NCBI GenBank assembly: GCA_035041965.1
Contig: JAPYMA010000517.1
Coordinates: forward strand, 1 to 64,000
Source: Anisakis pegreffii
Lineage: Eukaryota > Nematoda > Chromadorea > Rhabditida > Anisakidae
DNA length: 64,000 bases
Direction: 5' to 3'
The position numbers and the translations under genes are program-made. Below, piece by piece: positions 36,778 through 49,239 of this stretch (the first letter of the stretch is position 1; each line of letters begins with the position of its first letter). The notes beneath the pieces are model-generated. The model had not been told where the DNA came from. It worked only from the letters and a program-made list of their open reading frames with translations, and did no database searches.

Positions 36778-37060
36778 AGCGAAAAATCATCTCGCCGCGG
36801 AACTTCATAAAACTCCTCACCATACATACCACCTAAGAGCTCCAAATCAGCATTCTCCAGATACTGACTGTGTTTCCACTGGCTACTTCGTGGAGCGACC
36901 TGAGGATTTGAATGCTCCTACCAGAGAAGAGGATGAAGCTCGATCTCGAGTCAGCTCGAGCAATTTACTATTCCAATTGCCATCGCTCTCTTGTGGTTAC
37001 GTTCATGAATACAACACACTGTTTAAGATACCTGACTCATGGTCGCCAGACGAGAAATGA
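36778..37060 (+). other. Unassigned open frame with coding-like composition
   Basis: 94 codons open up to a TGA, with no ATG of its own. It is richer in GC and more even in residue use than neighbouring chance frames (SPDTDCVSTGYFVERPEDLN, then FQLPSLSCGYVHEYNTLFKI). It could be an exon, a retroelement fragment or chance. A minus-strand frame over the same bases (ENADLELLGGMYGEEFYEVP) is also open. Confidence 0.25.
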
Positions 37061-38312
37061 AGAAGGTTATTCCGAATTAACGCGTTGTCCACAAAAGAAA
37101 AAAGCTGAGCACAAGTTAGAGACGGCAGCCTTTTCTGTGCGTATCTCTTATGTCCAAAGAATGACACTCGCTCAATCTTATAGATGTCATCTCAGCACTT
37201 ACGCTAACATGCATTAAACGTCCTATTATAAATGCTGTATTCTTAATATTGCTTTATCCTTCCTACGCTATGCTAAGCGACTAAGTGAGAGGTATTTAAA
37301 TACCATCAAATTTTAAAGCCATTGCCTCTGTTCTTAATAGTCGACCACTTTCAAGTGCTTATGTCCCGGGCCATTTTTACTGTTTGCCCTCTATCATTGC
37401 TGAATAGCTAAGAAAATAGACGCAAATTGGACGAATGACATGATCAACTCAACTGATTATTCTACTCTTCATTGGTTTATATCACGTTCATCTGGATGCA
37501 TTTCTAAATAGACTAACAGAGATAATCACATTTTCTAAGGAGAAACAATAGCAACAAAATTCAACGAAGTTTTGAGTCGTTTCCTCCTACAAGATTTGTT
37601 CGGCTTCAATATTCCATCTGTTAATTCAACTGCATGTTCCAAAGACTGCAAGTCTTTTTACTTCGCTATTTGGAAACATTTTCATCCGATCGAAATGTAC
37701 ATAAATTCTCACTGAGTTCACTCATAGTGAGAATTCATTGCCGAAGTGAGCAAAGTTGTTCATTCAAAAGGATCTTAAGCTTGAATATAAAGTACATTTG
37801 CATGATTTTTGATCGAAATTATCAAATATGTAAGTGCTCGATGGTTCGATGAAAATCCATTGCGGATAATTTTTTTTTACCTTTTTAGATAAACTTCGAA
37901 CTTTTAATTATTTCAAAATTCAAATGATATAATTCATGCGGTGCATTTCTTCCGTAAAAAATCGAAATTTACGAAACGGCAGAATTCAGCTGACGTTAAT
38001 ATTGAGAGAAAATGGACTTGAAGCATTGCAAGTAAGTGTTTGAGGATCAAGAATTTCGTATTCACATGCAAATGTACTGTTATTAGCTTAAACCCGAGAT
38101 GACAAGATGCCTTAGCATAGAATTAGCAGTATGCCCTTGCGGCATGATCATTGTCATCATTATATGAAATATTAATTTGAATTTGAATACTTAGTTCCTT
38201 GGGTTTGTTCAATAATTTGTTGATTCAGCTCCTTTCTGATTAATAATGAACCTATTGGTTCGAAAAAGTGTGTTTAAACATGTCCCGCATCGATATTACA
38301 AAAATTGTTCAG

Positions 38313-38339
38313 TCCCGGGATCAAAAATCGATCCCGGGA
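38313..38339. repeat. Short palindrome with CCCGGG arms
   Basis: TCCCGGGATC and GATCCCGGGA form perfect 10-base arms around AAAAATC. Confidence 0.8.
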
Positions 38340-39562
38340 TTGAAAAAACATCGGAATTTTGCAACCGCCCGCAGAGGTTCCCACTCCTTGTTTTTGCTTT
38401 GGGAAATATAATTTGTGAAGGTTTTTGGCGAACGCAGACTGCTTTAAGCTGCAGGTTGCGGCAAGAAAGTATTCAGACTTTTCGTTAAAGGAAGATTTTT
38501 TTTTCGTAAAAACTTGTAGCACATTTCTGCATGATATTCTTTATTCTGTACAAAAATTATCATAAGAGGGCAAAAAATTTGACCACAGTGTCACCCCGAC
38601 CAATGGTTGGAAGCAGTCAGTGTAAGTGAATGAACTGACATGTGATAAAATGTTGACTGAAAAGGTAGATCCGTGCCCACTATGCAATATGTAAACTCGG
38701 AGCCAAATTAACTGAATGAATTGCGTATTTAATATCCATCTAAATAGCAACGAATGTTTTCGTAACGTAAATGTGAATGTTTTCCTGAGAATGCATGATT
38801 ACAACTACTATGTACACCTTGGAATCATCGTGAGGTTCAACTGCTAACGTCCATAAGAAGACTTGCAGCATATATTCTTTATTGTTCATAAAAATTGCAT
38901 TTGCCCAACAATAAAAGGAATAAAAACTGATTCACAACAAAAAACAAATAAGAGTTAAAATTCAACAAATGAACGTAGTCAACGCAGTCGTATGTCAATA
39001 AACCAATCATATCACAAGCGTGCGATCGCTTCATTCAGCATTACACGTCGTCACGTATATTCGGTACCGAAGCTTTCGAGATATTCAAATTATCCAATTG
39101 ATTTCCTTATAAACAATTACAACGAATCAAAATCAACATTATTTAGGTCGATATTCAATTCAAATGATTGATTTGATAATTGTGTCGATTTCAATATCAT
39201 CCAGCGATAATATATCAAAGAAAAAAGCCTATCAATACACCTTGAAGGACTGTTCGCAAATTGGACTCATGATCAATGCTGAGAGATTCCAAAGGATGTT
39301 TGATTCTACTATGAATTATTGAATCAGACGTATCTGATAGGAATCAAAAGCAGAGAAGCTTGAAAGTTACTGATATTCGTGAAGTTAACAAATACTTGTG
39401 ACATAAATTTAAGAAAATCTTATCTGATTTTTTTGTAAAATATAAATTTATTGAGAGTTTTAATTTGTAAATCACACGATTGTAAATTTTTTAAAATTCA
39501 AAAGTGAACTATTGTAGAATGAGTGTTGAGATCAATAATAAAGCGAACAATATATTTAAGAT

Positions 39563-39598
39563 AATTTCGGCGGCTCTAAAATTAAAGCCGCCGAAATT
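39563..39598 (-). promoter_or_regulatory. Stable hairpin in the likely 3' UTR of the STAR gene
   Basis: AATTTCGGCGGCT and AGCCGCCGAAATT, perfect 13-base GC-rich arms, enclose a 10-base loop about 160-190 bases after the STAR stop codon on the transcript strand. It may act in mRNA stability or 3'-end control, or be a mobile-element relic; the sequence alone does not say which. Confidence 0.55.
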
Positions 39599-39754
39599 CA
39601 CGAAGACACAAAGATGTACTCAATAAGTGTGAAACAAAACAAAAACTACTCAACAATACACGTTCTTCATCTAAAAAAATCCCAGCAAAATGAGCAATCC
39701 CTTCAACATAGTAACAAAACTCAATTACAACCAAAGAAATATAACTCAAAAAAG

Positions 39755-42384
39755 TCAACGATGGTCTGAGCCAGTAGACGCAGGTGGTGTGATGGTGGTT
39801 GAATCGATAAAGTATGGCTGCAGTGATTTTGGTAATGGTGTTGCATTCATTAGCGACGCCCCATTGACTGGTGCAGTCGTATACGGCGACTGATATTCAC
39901 CATTCAGCGATAGTGCTGCTAACGATGTTTCATATGGAATTTGACTGAAATTGTTCCTACCATTTTAAATGATTTACCGGGTCATCTTCATTCTATTGTG
40001 TTTTCGTCTAATGTATAGGGATGATCAATTGTATTTTATGGAGTTATAACTAACGAAAATTCATAATATTCATTTGAAACGAAGTCGATGGAACTTAATT
40101 CTCATCCAGCTTACTGAAATTAGTCAGATTATAAGAGAGGACGAAATAAATGCTAGAGACTAGATTTAGTTATTTTCTACAAGTTTCTAGCAATGATTTA
40201 GTGACAACAATCAAATAAATTTGATAATTCCAAATGGATATTGTACTGGAATTTAAATCGAAGAACTAAAATGTGGAGGAGAGAGAAAAAATTGAAGAAA
40301 CTAAAAAGAGAAAATAAAGATCAACCTCAAGAACATGTTGTATTCATAGTTTGGTGACTGGACAAACGGATGAAGAGATGTAGAGGAAGTGACGTTCTCA
40401 GCAGATGCAATCGGACTACCAACGGGTGATACAAAGAACTGACGAGTTGGAACAGTGATTGGTGATGAACGATGCATCGGTGAAACGAGAGTCACTGGTG
40501 TTGCGAGCACATGTACACCTTCTTCAATTATCAGCAAGATTACCTTATGAAACCAAATTGCCAGCAAAACTAAACATTAAGCGTGAAATTAACAAATGAA
40601 CACGGACAATGAAGAATGAAATTGAACGCCATAAAATTGCTATATAAATTGGACGTACGTGATGCGCATTTGCTAGCTGGTTTATATGTACCATTAATAA
40701 TGGCTAATTCCATCAACTGTTTGCGTTTCAAATCGTCGGTATCCTCAGGCTATAAACCGTTGACTTGTCAAGCTTCTTAACATTGAGCAGCAAACACTTC
40801 ATAGAAACACACTTATATAACGTGACAATTCCTCAGTGAGTACTCCACAACAGTATGACTCAAATGGGTTATGGAAGATATTTATTGAAAAGCTCACCGA
40901 AGGGACGAGAAGCTTCTTAATTTGCTCAACACCGGTCTTCAGTTTCATATGAACACGATTTGGCGTATCCTCACATTGGACTACAACGTGCAAATCTTCA
41001 TTCAGATGTTCCCAGTTCGGTTTACCGCGATTTTGTTCTTCCTTAAGAAACAACTACTTCATGGCAAGAAACACTTCATCGAATTGTATTACATCAATCA
41101 AATATTACTGAAATTCAACAACTGCTGTAGCTTTTTGAATGTGAAAAGAAATGTGGCCATTTGCAAATGATAAGAGCTGCTTTGTGTTCCTGTCATGAAT
41201 AACCTTGCGACTATCGCGCATCGATCCACGACCTCTGACCATAATTTTGCATCCCGTCTCTTGTGCGAGTTGCTTGGCAGTCATTCCACGAGGTCCGAGA
41301 ATGCGTCCTATGAAATTGTACTGCAATAAGATTCATAGCTCTATGATTTCTAATAAATCGTTAAAATTTTCATCATTTATGACCAATGCAATATTCACTA
41401 GTGCAATTTTTTCAAAGACTGAAATAAACTGACATCAGGATGTTCCTTAGACGGAACATAAACTTTCTCTTGAACGATGATCGGATCTCCTTCGGGATCA
41501 GGTAGATTCGCTTTTTCAATTGAAAAATCCCATTGAAACAAAACCACACGTATGTGAGCAATCTCTGGAAATATTAATAGACTGAATCAAATTCACTGCT
41601 GATCCCACTGTGCTTGCAACAATACGGTTCGGCTGTTGTCAAAAGCGAGCTGATGATAAGTCATTATTACACATTTAATGGAACATTACCATCATCAATA
41701 AGACGCTCAATGTTTGGGAACAAATGTGGAAATACTTCTAGCTGGCGTTTCTCTTGCATCAACTCAGCTAAATATTCGATTGTGCAGTCAGAAGCCATCT
41801 TATCTTTGGTGTTCAACGAACCTAGAATTGATACGTAAAAATCTCCGGTATGTGCTTGAGCTGAGATAAGAATTACATGAGAGACGATTAGAAAATGACA
41901 ATTTCAGTTCAGAATCACGATTGCCTTTAGGCGACATAAAAATTGAATAATTCATTGGAACAGCTTATGAATGAATGGTTCATTCAGTTTGTGAAAGAAG
42001 AGAAAATTTATTGTACTGTAATATAATCTCATATGTAGCGATCATTTGAAAGCACGAAGCACCTTTCTCGGAATGTAACGAATATGGCGATTTTTTAATT
42101 GATTTCTGACCGGTCGTTACGCAGTTCGCCTAAAATCGCTAGGACAATAACGTTTCTGAAGTTATAAACAAATAATAGATGTTTTCGAATATGCATGATC
42201 AGCGACTGGTGAAGAATGGATGATGAATGCTGAACGTGAACGAATTCGGATTGATAACAATGGTAACAACATTTCTCGAACACAATTAAAACGATGAACT
42301 CACATCAATACTTTTGAAAAGTTTAACGAGTTGAAGATCTTGACGTTGTTTCTTTGTGGGGTCAGATAATGAGAATTCCATCAT
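39755..42384 (-). CDS. STAR-family KH RNA-binding protein (GLD-1/ASD-2/Quaking type)
   Basis: STAR proteins bind ACUAAY-type mRNA motifs as dimers and control translation or splicing. Exons: 42384-42304 (probable first, [17 protein letters not shown]), 41821-41690, 41564-41434, 41320-41204, 41041-40898, 40749-40659, 40518-40326, 39944-39755. QUA1: [82 protein letters not shown]2: [16 protein letters not shown]. The C-terminal part has [20 protein letters not shown] and ends STGSDHR. KEHPDYNF and [16 protein letters not shown] look like ASD-2, while CEDTPNRVH and the RV..A.P..LSP tail look like GLD-1, so orthology is open. The exon 1/2 join is uncertain, since phase fits only if exon 2 begins at its ATG (MASDC). 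The 40518 acceptor is weak. Confidence 0.92.
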
Positions 42385-42402
42385 TGATGAAATACTCAAA
42401 TT

Positions 42403-42408
42403 CTGAAA
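42403..42408 (-). promoter_or_regulatory. Probable trans-splice acceptor of the STAR gene
   Basis: TTTCAG on the minus strand lies about 20 bases before the first ATG (42384). It may be a spliced-leader or an ordinary 5' UTR acceptor. Confidence 0.4.
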
Positions 42409-43969
42409 TTCTTATCCGTTGAAATAAAATTGGTCTTGAGGAGTATGATGTAAAGATTTTATTCTATAATTAGGTCTGAGATTCGATTGCCTTTTCGCGA
42501 AGATCAGCCATTTTAAGCACAACAGTATTCACTTAAATTGGTGATATACGGCAGTTTGGATGACATTTTTTATAAGTTTCAGTTCAGTGAGTTAAATCTT
42601 CGAGAATATTCGATCCAGGTGAAAGGTCACTCGAAAAAAAACGAACTTTACTGACAACTAGTTTGTTGAGTAAGCTGCACAATATTTAGAATACAAATTC
42701 AATGCACCCCCAACCAGACAACACACAGTATTAATATCACAATGAATGACGATGTCCATCATTTTACAATTTTATATGTGTTATACAATTACGAACTATT
42801 GATTTGATTTTTTTCACACTGTTGATCAGTGATGAACAACAGTCATAAGTGGAAACAAACAGAGGTAGAAATGGAGATGGAAGAAGGGAAAAACGAAGAT
42901 TTGAAGAAAATGAAGATTTGTCGAGGGAATATTGCTCAGTAGTGTTACATCGGCTGATCTACAGAGAATGCTTGAAATTTTATGCTATATGGTTGTCGAT
43001 TGCTGCTCGCATAGAAGTGGTGTTCCTTATTTGCCAGCTTGTCTCAAGTTAATTCATTCCCTTTCTCAAATTCGTCCGTCCACTGGTGCCCACTGAACAT
43101 ATTTGGTTCCAGCTCAAAAAAGGGGATTTTAGCTCGAATATAATCTTGGGAACTAATGGGTTAAGATCAGATAAATTGACGTCAGCGGTCAGAGTTTCGC
43201 TAGAAGCAGAATTTGCATAACGAGTATTCGTTACACTGCTCATAAAAATTTTTCCACAAATTCGTAGAAGTAACTTTATAGCGAATTGAATCACCTTCTG
43301 GATCGGTTAAAAAAATGTCATAGGAATAGAAAGGTGTGCAACGTTAACGGTCATCGTCAATTATATTCATAAGACTGATTTCAGTAATAAATCTCAATGG
43401 TTGTGATGATGTAATTTTATGCATATCGCGTAAGGTGAACGCAGCGCAGCAGTAGATTACTGTTGTGGCCACGAATACAAATCAATAATTGTAACATATC
43501 AATTTGGATGAAGGCATGCCGAAAAGCGGCTATTCACAGTTCATGAATAGCTGCTTTGACCGAAATGAACAGTTCGGTCTAGCTGGTTTGATTCGTGAGT
43601 TGTGAAGACCAAAATGCTCAGTTTCGTGACTTGTCAAGACAGTTCAGTTTCATCGGGTGAAATTAGTGACACGATTCTTGATAGACGAGTAAATCTTGGC
43701 TGGTCACTCATCCGTTAAAGAGAAAAATTTATTAAAAAAGAGAAATCAACGAATGTCGCACCGATGGAACCACAGACAGTTCTTACATGTGAACATAATT
43801 GAAAGAAATAACAGTATGACAACCAATAAATTTACTGATTTATGCAGAAAAAATTAGTAAAAAGTAAATAAAGATGATCAAAATAGCAGATAAATGAACA
43901 AACTGAAAATAATTGAACTTTTCAAAGTTGATAGCAGAACAAATCAAAACTACTGTCATGACGAGACCC
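42409..43969. other. Upstream region of the STAR gene
   Basis: Probably its promoter. A minus-strand frame at 43294-43049 (SETLTADVNLSDLNPLVPK) might be an upstream exon but has no convincing splice context. Nothing else is supported. Confidence 0.4.
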
Positions 43970-44908
43970 AATGTGAAATGCGAACAAAGAAAATGAGCAA
44001 TAAAATGATCGTCAAAAGAACAAATCCTATTAACGTCTTACGCCAACATGAATGAAAACCTTCTGAACCTAAAGCATTAAAAATTATTTTCTGAGAAATT
44101 ATCAGTTTTCAATTTGCAATCGTCATCACTTCGACAGTACCCACGTAACACTAGCCTACTAATGCTCACAATTATTTGGATTATGACAAAATACGCTGCT
44201 TCTTAGAGGTGCTCCTGAAGTGATCGTAATCATGCAAAATTAACAAAGGCTTATCAAACACGGCTCTATCTGTAAAGTGTGAGTCTCTCTGAAAGAAATT
44301 TTAATGTGCAAGAGAAACATATCCTCCTTAATGGCATCAAAACTATCCAACATGCAATAATGGATTTATTCGCTCAACAATATCATTATATCAGAATTCA
44401 TCACGAGAAGAAGCACTGATTAAATGTCAACAGTGCAAATGATTATGACTTCATACAAAAACACCAGTGACAAACTATCAAGCAATAATCCACCGCACAT
44501 GACAATAATCAGTTAACAATTACTGATAAATGTAACAGATCAGATATGGCAGTGCTTTTCAGAGATTGAGCTTCAGGGTACTATATGAGCAATTCAGGAA
44601 GTTAGAGAATCATTGTTGATTGATTTTTTTCAGAATTTTTCCGCATTTGTCGAAAATATCTGTTCTTAATATAAGAAATTGAATCCTTCGATACAACCGA
44701 TGATTTCTTGGCAGTAGACTTTTTGATTAATGGATCAGTTACCTGGTTTTCGTCTGGTCTGATGATAAGAAGTGATGGATTGTCAGAGAAGAGGTGGGAG
44801 GGGGATGGGTGGACAGCATTGCGGTCAGCTGGATCGTTGGAGTAGGAAAATGGCGAGTTGCTATATAAACAACGAGTGGAACGGAGTACAAGAACATGAG
44901 AACCACTG
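43970..44908. repeat. Diverged tandem duplication, copy 1
   Basis: It shares a collinear series of blocks with 45050-45826: ACCCAATGTGAAA, CTGAACC.AAGCATTAAAAA, ACTGATAAATGTAACA, GCATTTGTCG / ACATTTGTCG, CAGTAGACTT.TTGAT and a final GAGAACCACTGA. The units are about 0.9 kb, clearly diverged, and non-coding. Confidence 0.65.
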
Positions 44909-45049
44909 ATACAGATAAACAAAATGACTGAATCAACAGCATGGAACATCAATCAAAGCCACAGATTAACGAAGAAAAATTGAAGTTACAGATTAATGAA
45001 GGAAGAATTATTCAAATTACAGACTGATGAAAAAAAAAACAAAACTACG

Positions 45050-45826
45050 AAATACCCAATGTGAAAGAAAAAATAGTAATGAAATGGTCATCAGACTAAT
45101 TGTTAAATGAACGAATTATCAATCTCTCACTCCAAGACGAATATAATCATCCTGAACCGAAGCATTAAAAAATTACTTCCCGTGAAAACATCAATTTTCA
45201 AATTTCTTTCCATGTCACAATCGTCCGTTAAAAATATCACTGAATATACGGGTGAATGCAGGCCACTAGCACAAAGAAAGAAATAATCAGAACGTTAGCA
45301 ATCAAACAGTAAATAATCGTATTCCAATCAAATGCAAAAGTCTTCTGAAATAATAACAACAAACTGTGAAACAATCTATCCAAATAAGATAGTACATGTA
45401 GATATTCGATTAAAAACTACTGAAAAACTGATAAATGTAACAAGATACTTATAGATTTGTATGATAAAAAAAAGATGACAACACTTCCCCCAAAATGGAG
45501 TCGAGGAGGCTGCAAAATCAATCTCGGTAATTTTTTTTTCACAATTCTCCCACATTTGTCGGATATTTCAGGAAAGTTTTAATCATTATTATCAATACAA
45601 AAAATAATTTGTCAAAATATGACAGCACAAGGGATCGAATCTTTGTATAATATCAACGGATTCTCAGTAGCAGACTTGTTGATCAATTAATCAATTTGCT
45701 ACTAAGAAGTAATAGGCTGTCAGATGAGAGAAGCAACTACAGTCACTTGGTTGTTCGGGGGAGGTAGAATCGTGATTTGCCTTATGGTCGAAGGGGACAC
45801 GACGGGCAAGAGTATGAGAACCACTG
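45050..45826. repeat. Diverged tandem duplication, copy 2
   Basis: It matches 43970-44908 in order and orientation with insertions and deletions. Its end, read on the minus strand, is CAGTGGTTCTCATACTCTTG, a typical hAT-MITE terminus, so both copies may be built on a hAT-type element. Confidence 0.65.
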
Positions 45827-46972
45827 AGGTATCGAGATATGGCTAGAAAGCAGTTCAAGAGAATGAACCAGCGAAAAGGAGACAGATAACAATAAAAGTC
45901 AACAGGAAGGAATGAAAAAAGGTATGCCAGCATGAATAAGATTACGGGAGAATGGAGAGGAATATGAAGAATGGCAAACAAAACAGAAATGAATTTGATG
46001 CAGATTAGCATCGAAGAAATGGAGAATAAAAACCACCACCACGAAAACGGGGAACAACGACTCAACTTGTTAGGATATATGCTGCGTAAGAACAAAACTA
46101 TATAAGTCAATCCAGTTGTTGAAATGATAGTTTGTAGTCGGTACACCTTCATATTCACCATCTAAGCGATTCATTGGTGCTGAACCTCTGACAAAAGTGT
46201 ATTCATGACCACTCTTGATGCACGTATCGACTCACTGTTGCCTGCAATCATACAGCGCTTCTATACACATAAACATAAGCAATATGAATAAACCAAAAAT
46301 TGAAAACGCTATCAGATGATGGCTTCAAAGATGGCACAGCTTCTAATTGCCGAGTACGACTCATTGTTACAATTTGATCCTACTCCTAATTACTTGATAC
46401 ACGCTGAAATTACTTTCTGTGCCGCAAAAAAAAAAATCACTCGACATCAGGAAACAGTATTCTGTAAGTTGCATGTTCTAGGGCAGTGTTTCTCATGGCG
46501 AGTAAAGTACCCCTGAGAGGTGATTTGAAGAAGCCAGGAAGGGGGAGGAGGGATAATCGAGCATACAAATGAACATGTTGATAATTTTGAATTTATTCAC
46601 CGCTAACAAACGTTTTTTTTTTCATTGCTTTTCGTTATTAATTGCTCAGATTCATATTCTTTCTGCAGTTGACGAACGAAATACTTGCTTCATTCCAGAA
46701 AATCAATTTCTTTCACACTACTGAGCATTTTCTGGACCGGTTTTCGATCTGTTCCTGACTTTATTCGTGGAGATTGTAAGTTTTTGTATCGGGAGGAGGG
46801 GAGAGTAATGACAGCCTGTCAGACCACCGAATGGAGTAATGGAAATTCCAAGTGTGAGAAACATCGTTCAACAAAAACTGACCAATAGATGATGTCGATG
46901 AAAATGTGTGTTGATTGAAAATGTCTGCCAGCTGTGCGTAGGCAAGCTGCAAAGTTGATTCTTCTGTGTTTG

Positions 46973-48530
46973 CTAAATCCAATCCGACACATTACTTCCA
47001 CCCTTGAAAGAAGGTTCATTTGAATATAAGCTGGCACAATAACCAATTCTTTTCAGTCGTTCAGTAATTGTTAACATATCAAAATCCTTAATTGCAGTTT
47101 GAAAAAAAAAAGAAAATTGTACGAGATGAGGAAGTAAACAAATTAACCCAAATACTGTTGCGAGCTACACGAAGACCAAAATGATGACCATCCACGAATG
47201 GCATATTATCATTACTATCACCTCTTAGTAACGGCATTCCCATTCCAACTTGCATCACTCTTCCATCACCTTAGATCAAACATTCAGACTTCCGTGAGAT
47301 TCATACAACTCATGAAGATTTTCACATGAAATGTTTCCGTCATATAAGTGTGCACTTTCAGTAATTTACCCGCTGTAATTTCAATAAGTGATTCAATGAA
47401 GAAATATTGAACATGTACTTCAATAATAGTTCAGTTTCGAGCATTGTCAATCGGCACAGAACAGCAAAAGCAGTCATTATTACAGACAAATAATTGGAAC
47501 GAAACATCACCATGATTATCTGGAGCTCGAGGCGATATGTGAGAATTTGCAATTGCACGAAATTGGTCATAGAATAAAGTCTCTGCATTGCGAATGTTTT
47601 GTGATGCAATGCTATTTTGATTGTTCCATCCACGAACCTAATCGAAACAATATTATTTCATTTCGAAATTTAATTAAGCTCGAAACCAAAAATCATCTTT
47701 GCTTGCGAATAACTGTTCCCGAAAGTGATTTTAAACGGGGCATCTCCTGTTTATTATACAGCCATATTCACGCTTGCCTTACATATCCAAACAATTAATT
47801 TACAAGACATTTGGCCTCCTCTTGGAAATTCACTGAACTGAACACTTCGGTAAACCAAATGTCCGGCATCCCATTCGATACATTCAACTCTCATGATCTC
47901 ATAATGGTCGATTTTATAACTCTCTGTTCCCTTCGATTCATAATTTATCATGCTCATTCACAGTTTCAACAGGTAATTAACATAACACTGCCCGAAAGTC
48001 CTCACAGGGACGTAAAAATAGATCTTTTTTTGCGATGATTGGACACTAATTAGTTGAAAATAACAGCTGAAATGCCGTTTATTTAAAAAGAAATTTGTTT
48101 CGTCGTATTAGCGGATGCACGACAAGACTAGTTGAAGAATCAGGTGTCAGCGAAGAAATGATATCATTGATCAATGAGTGTGAAAAAAGATCTCATTGAA
48201 GAAAGAAACAAAAGTGAATATCTCAAAAGCTGAAGAACTAACACACTGTGCTTCTATGCTATTGCTAATATTGTAAAGAAATGCGCTCCTTGGTTGCTGA
48301 TCATTTTTGGTATATTTATTACGAGTGACATTGGTATTGCAATCTCCTGTGAATGAAAAACCGTATATTGCAAGAGGTTGCGACATTGCTGGTTAGTCAT
48401 CCCATACGTGATTTTGAATTTGTTGTTGCGATGGAAACAGCATGTTATTAACAGCAATAGTATCGAGTGAACCACCCGCATTTTGAATGTATTGTCGCAT
48501 AATTGGATGAAGAGATGTCGCATTTATCAG
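46973..48530 (-). CDS. Unrecognised multi-exon gene, 3' part
   Basis: I do not recognise the family. Exons that agree in phase: 48530-48408 (SLHPIMRQYIQNAGGSLDTI), about 47925-47793 (ECIEWDAGHLVYRSVQFSEF then PRGGQMS), 47637-47511 (RGWNNQNSIASQNIRNAETL), 47269-47148 (GDGRVMQVGMGMPLLRGDSN), 47086-46973 (DFDMLTITERLKRIGYCASL), ending SNVSDWI and TAG. The last three join cleanly (phases 0/1, 1/0, 0/stop). The link from 48408 to the next exon is unclear. A frame at 48386-48171 (SQPLAIYGFSFTGDCNTN) may be another exon, but a TAA precedes it. A frame at 49041-48829 may lie upstream. No signal peptide, membrane segment or known motif is seen. Confidence 0.5.
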
Positions 48531-49239
48531 CTAAATACAGGTTAACCAAAATTTTATTTGCATCGCATTTCAAAGCAAGTATCCCACCAACATAACCTTA
48601 ACGTTGAACACTGCATATATTTTTATTTGAAATCCAATCGGTAATCCTGATCAGCAGTAGTTACTTCAAGCACAGCTGCATCATCATGATCACACATTAA
48701 ATAAACACATATTACTAAACCTTGCATTTGAACTGAACTATCGTGTCGTTCAATTCCGTTTTCAAAAACTACGCATTTAATTATAATTTCACTCATTATA
48801 TCAGTTCACTGAATCAATAAATTTTGCTTCAATCGAACATCAATGACCATTTGAGAGCCACTATTATTTTAATTGATTCAGATAAGCAGATCAAGCGGTC
48901 ATTCATTTTAAATTCACCCGCCTTTTCGGATGCGTTTTTCAAGTGACTGTTATTAGTAAATAGTAATGCATTAATTGATTGAGGAAGAAACGGTAGTACT
49001 GTGTCATCTGACGAATATGAGTTCGAAGAGTTTGCAATCACTAAACGATTTTATGATCAGCATTCATGAATAGGAATGATGATGACAATAATAAAAACGA
49101 TTAAGGATAACATCAGTGGTGTGTTTTCGTGCCCAAATGAATGAGAGATGGTTTGGTGCATGTATATAGACGATCCTAATGCGCATTAGTAAATTTTTTC
49201 CAGCCTACAGAAACTTCGACTCGACAGCAGACCGATGAA

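Larger units (their letters stand above)
34836..39562. other. Gene-poor region
   Basis: No gene is firmly recognised. Notable items are the open frame at 36778-37060 and a short perfect palindrome at 38313-38339. Minus-strand frames at 36832-36557 overlap it and cannot be preferred or excluded. Confidence 0.4.

Noticed and set aside
43049..43294. Minus-strand frame as an upstream exon of the STAR gene
   Set aside because: No clear acceptor or donor and no family similarity; the ATG exon at 42384 is a better first exon.
46761..46972. Frame reading ANTEESTLQLAYAQLADIF as a continuation of the unrecognised gene
   Set aside because: The gene's own frame stops at 46973-46975, and no intron of workable length connects the two frames; left unassigned.
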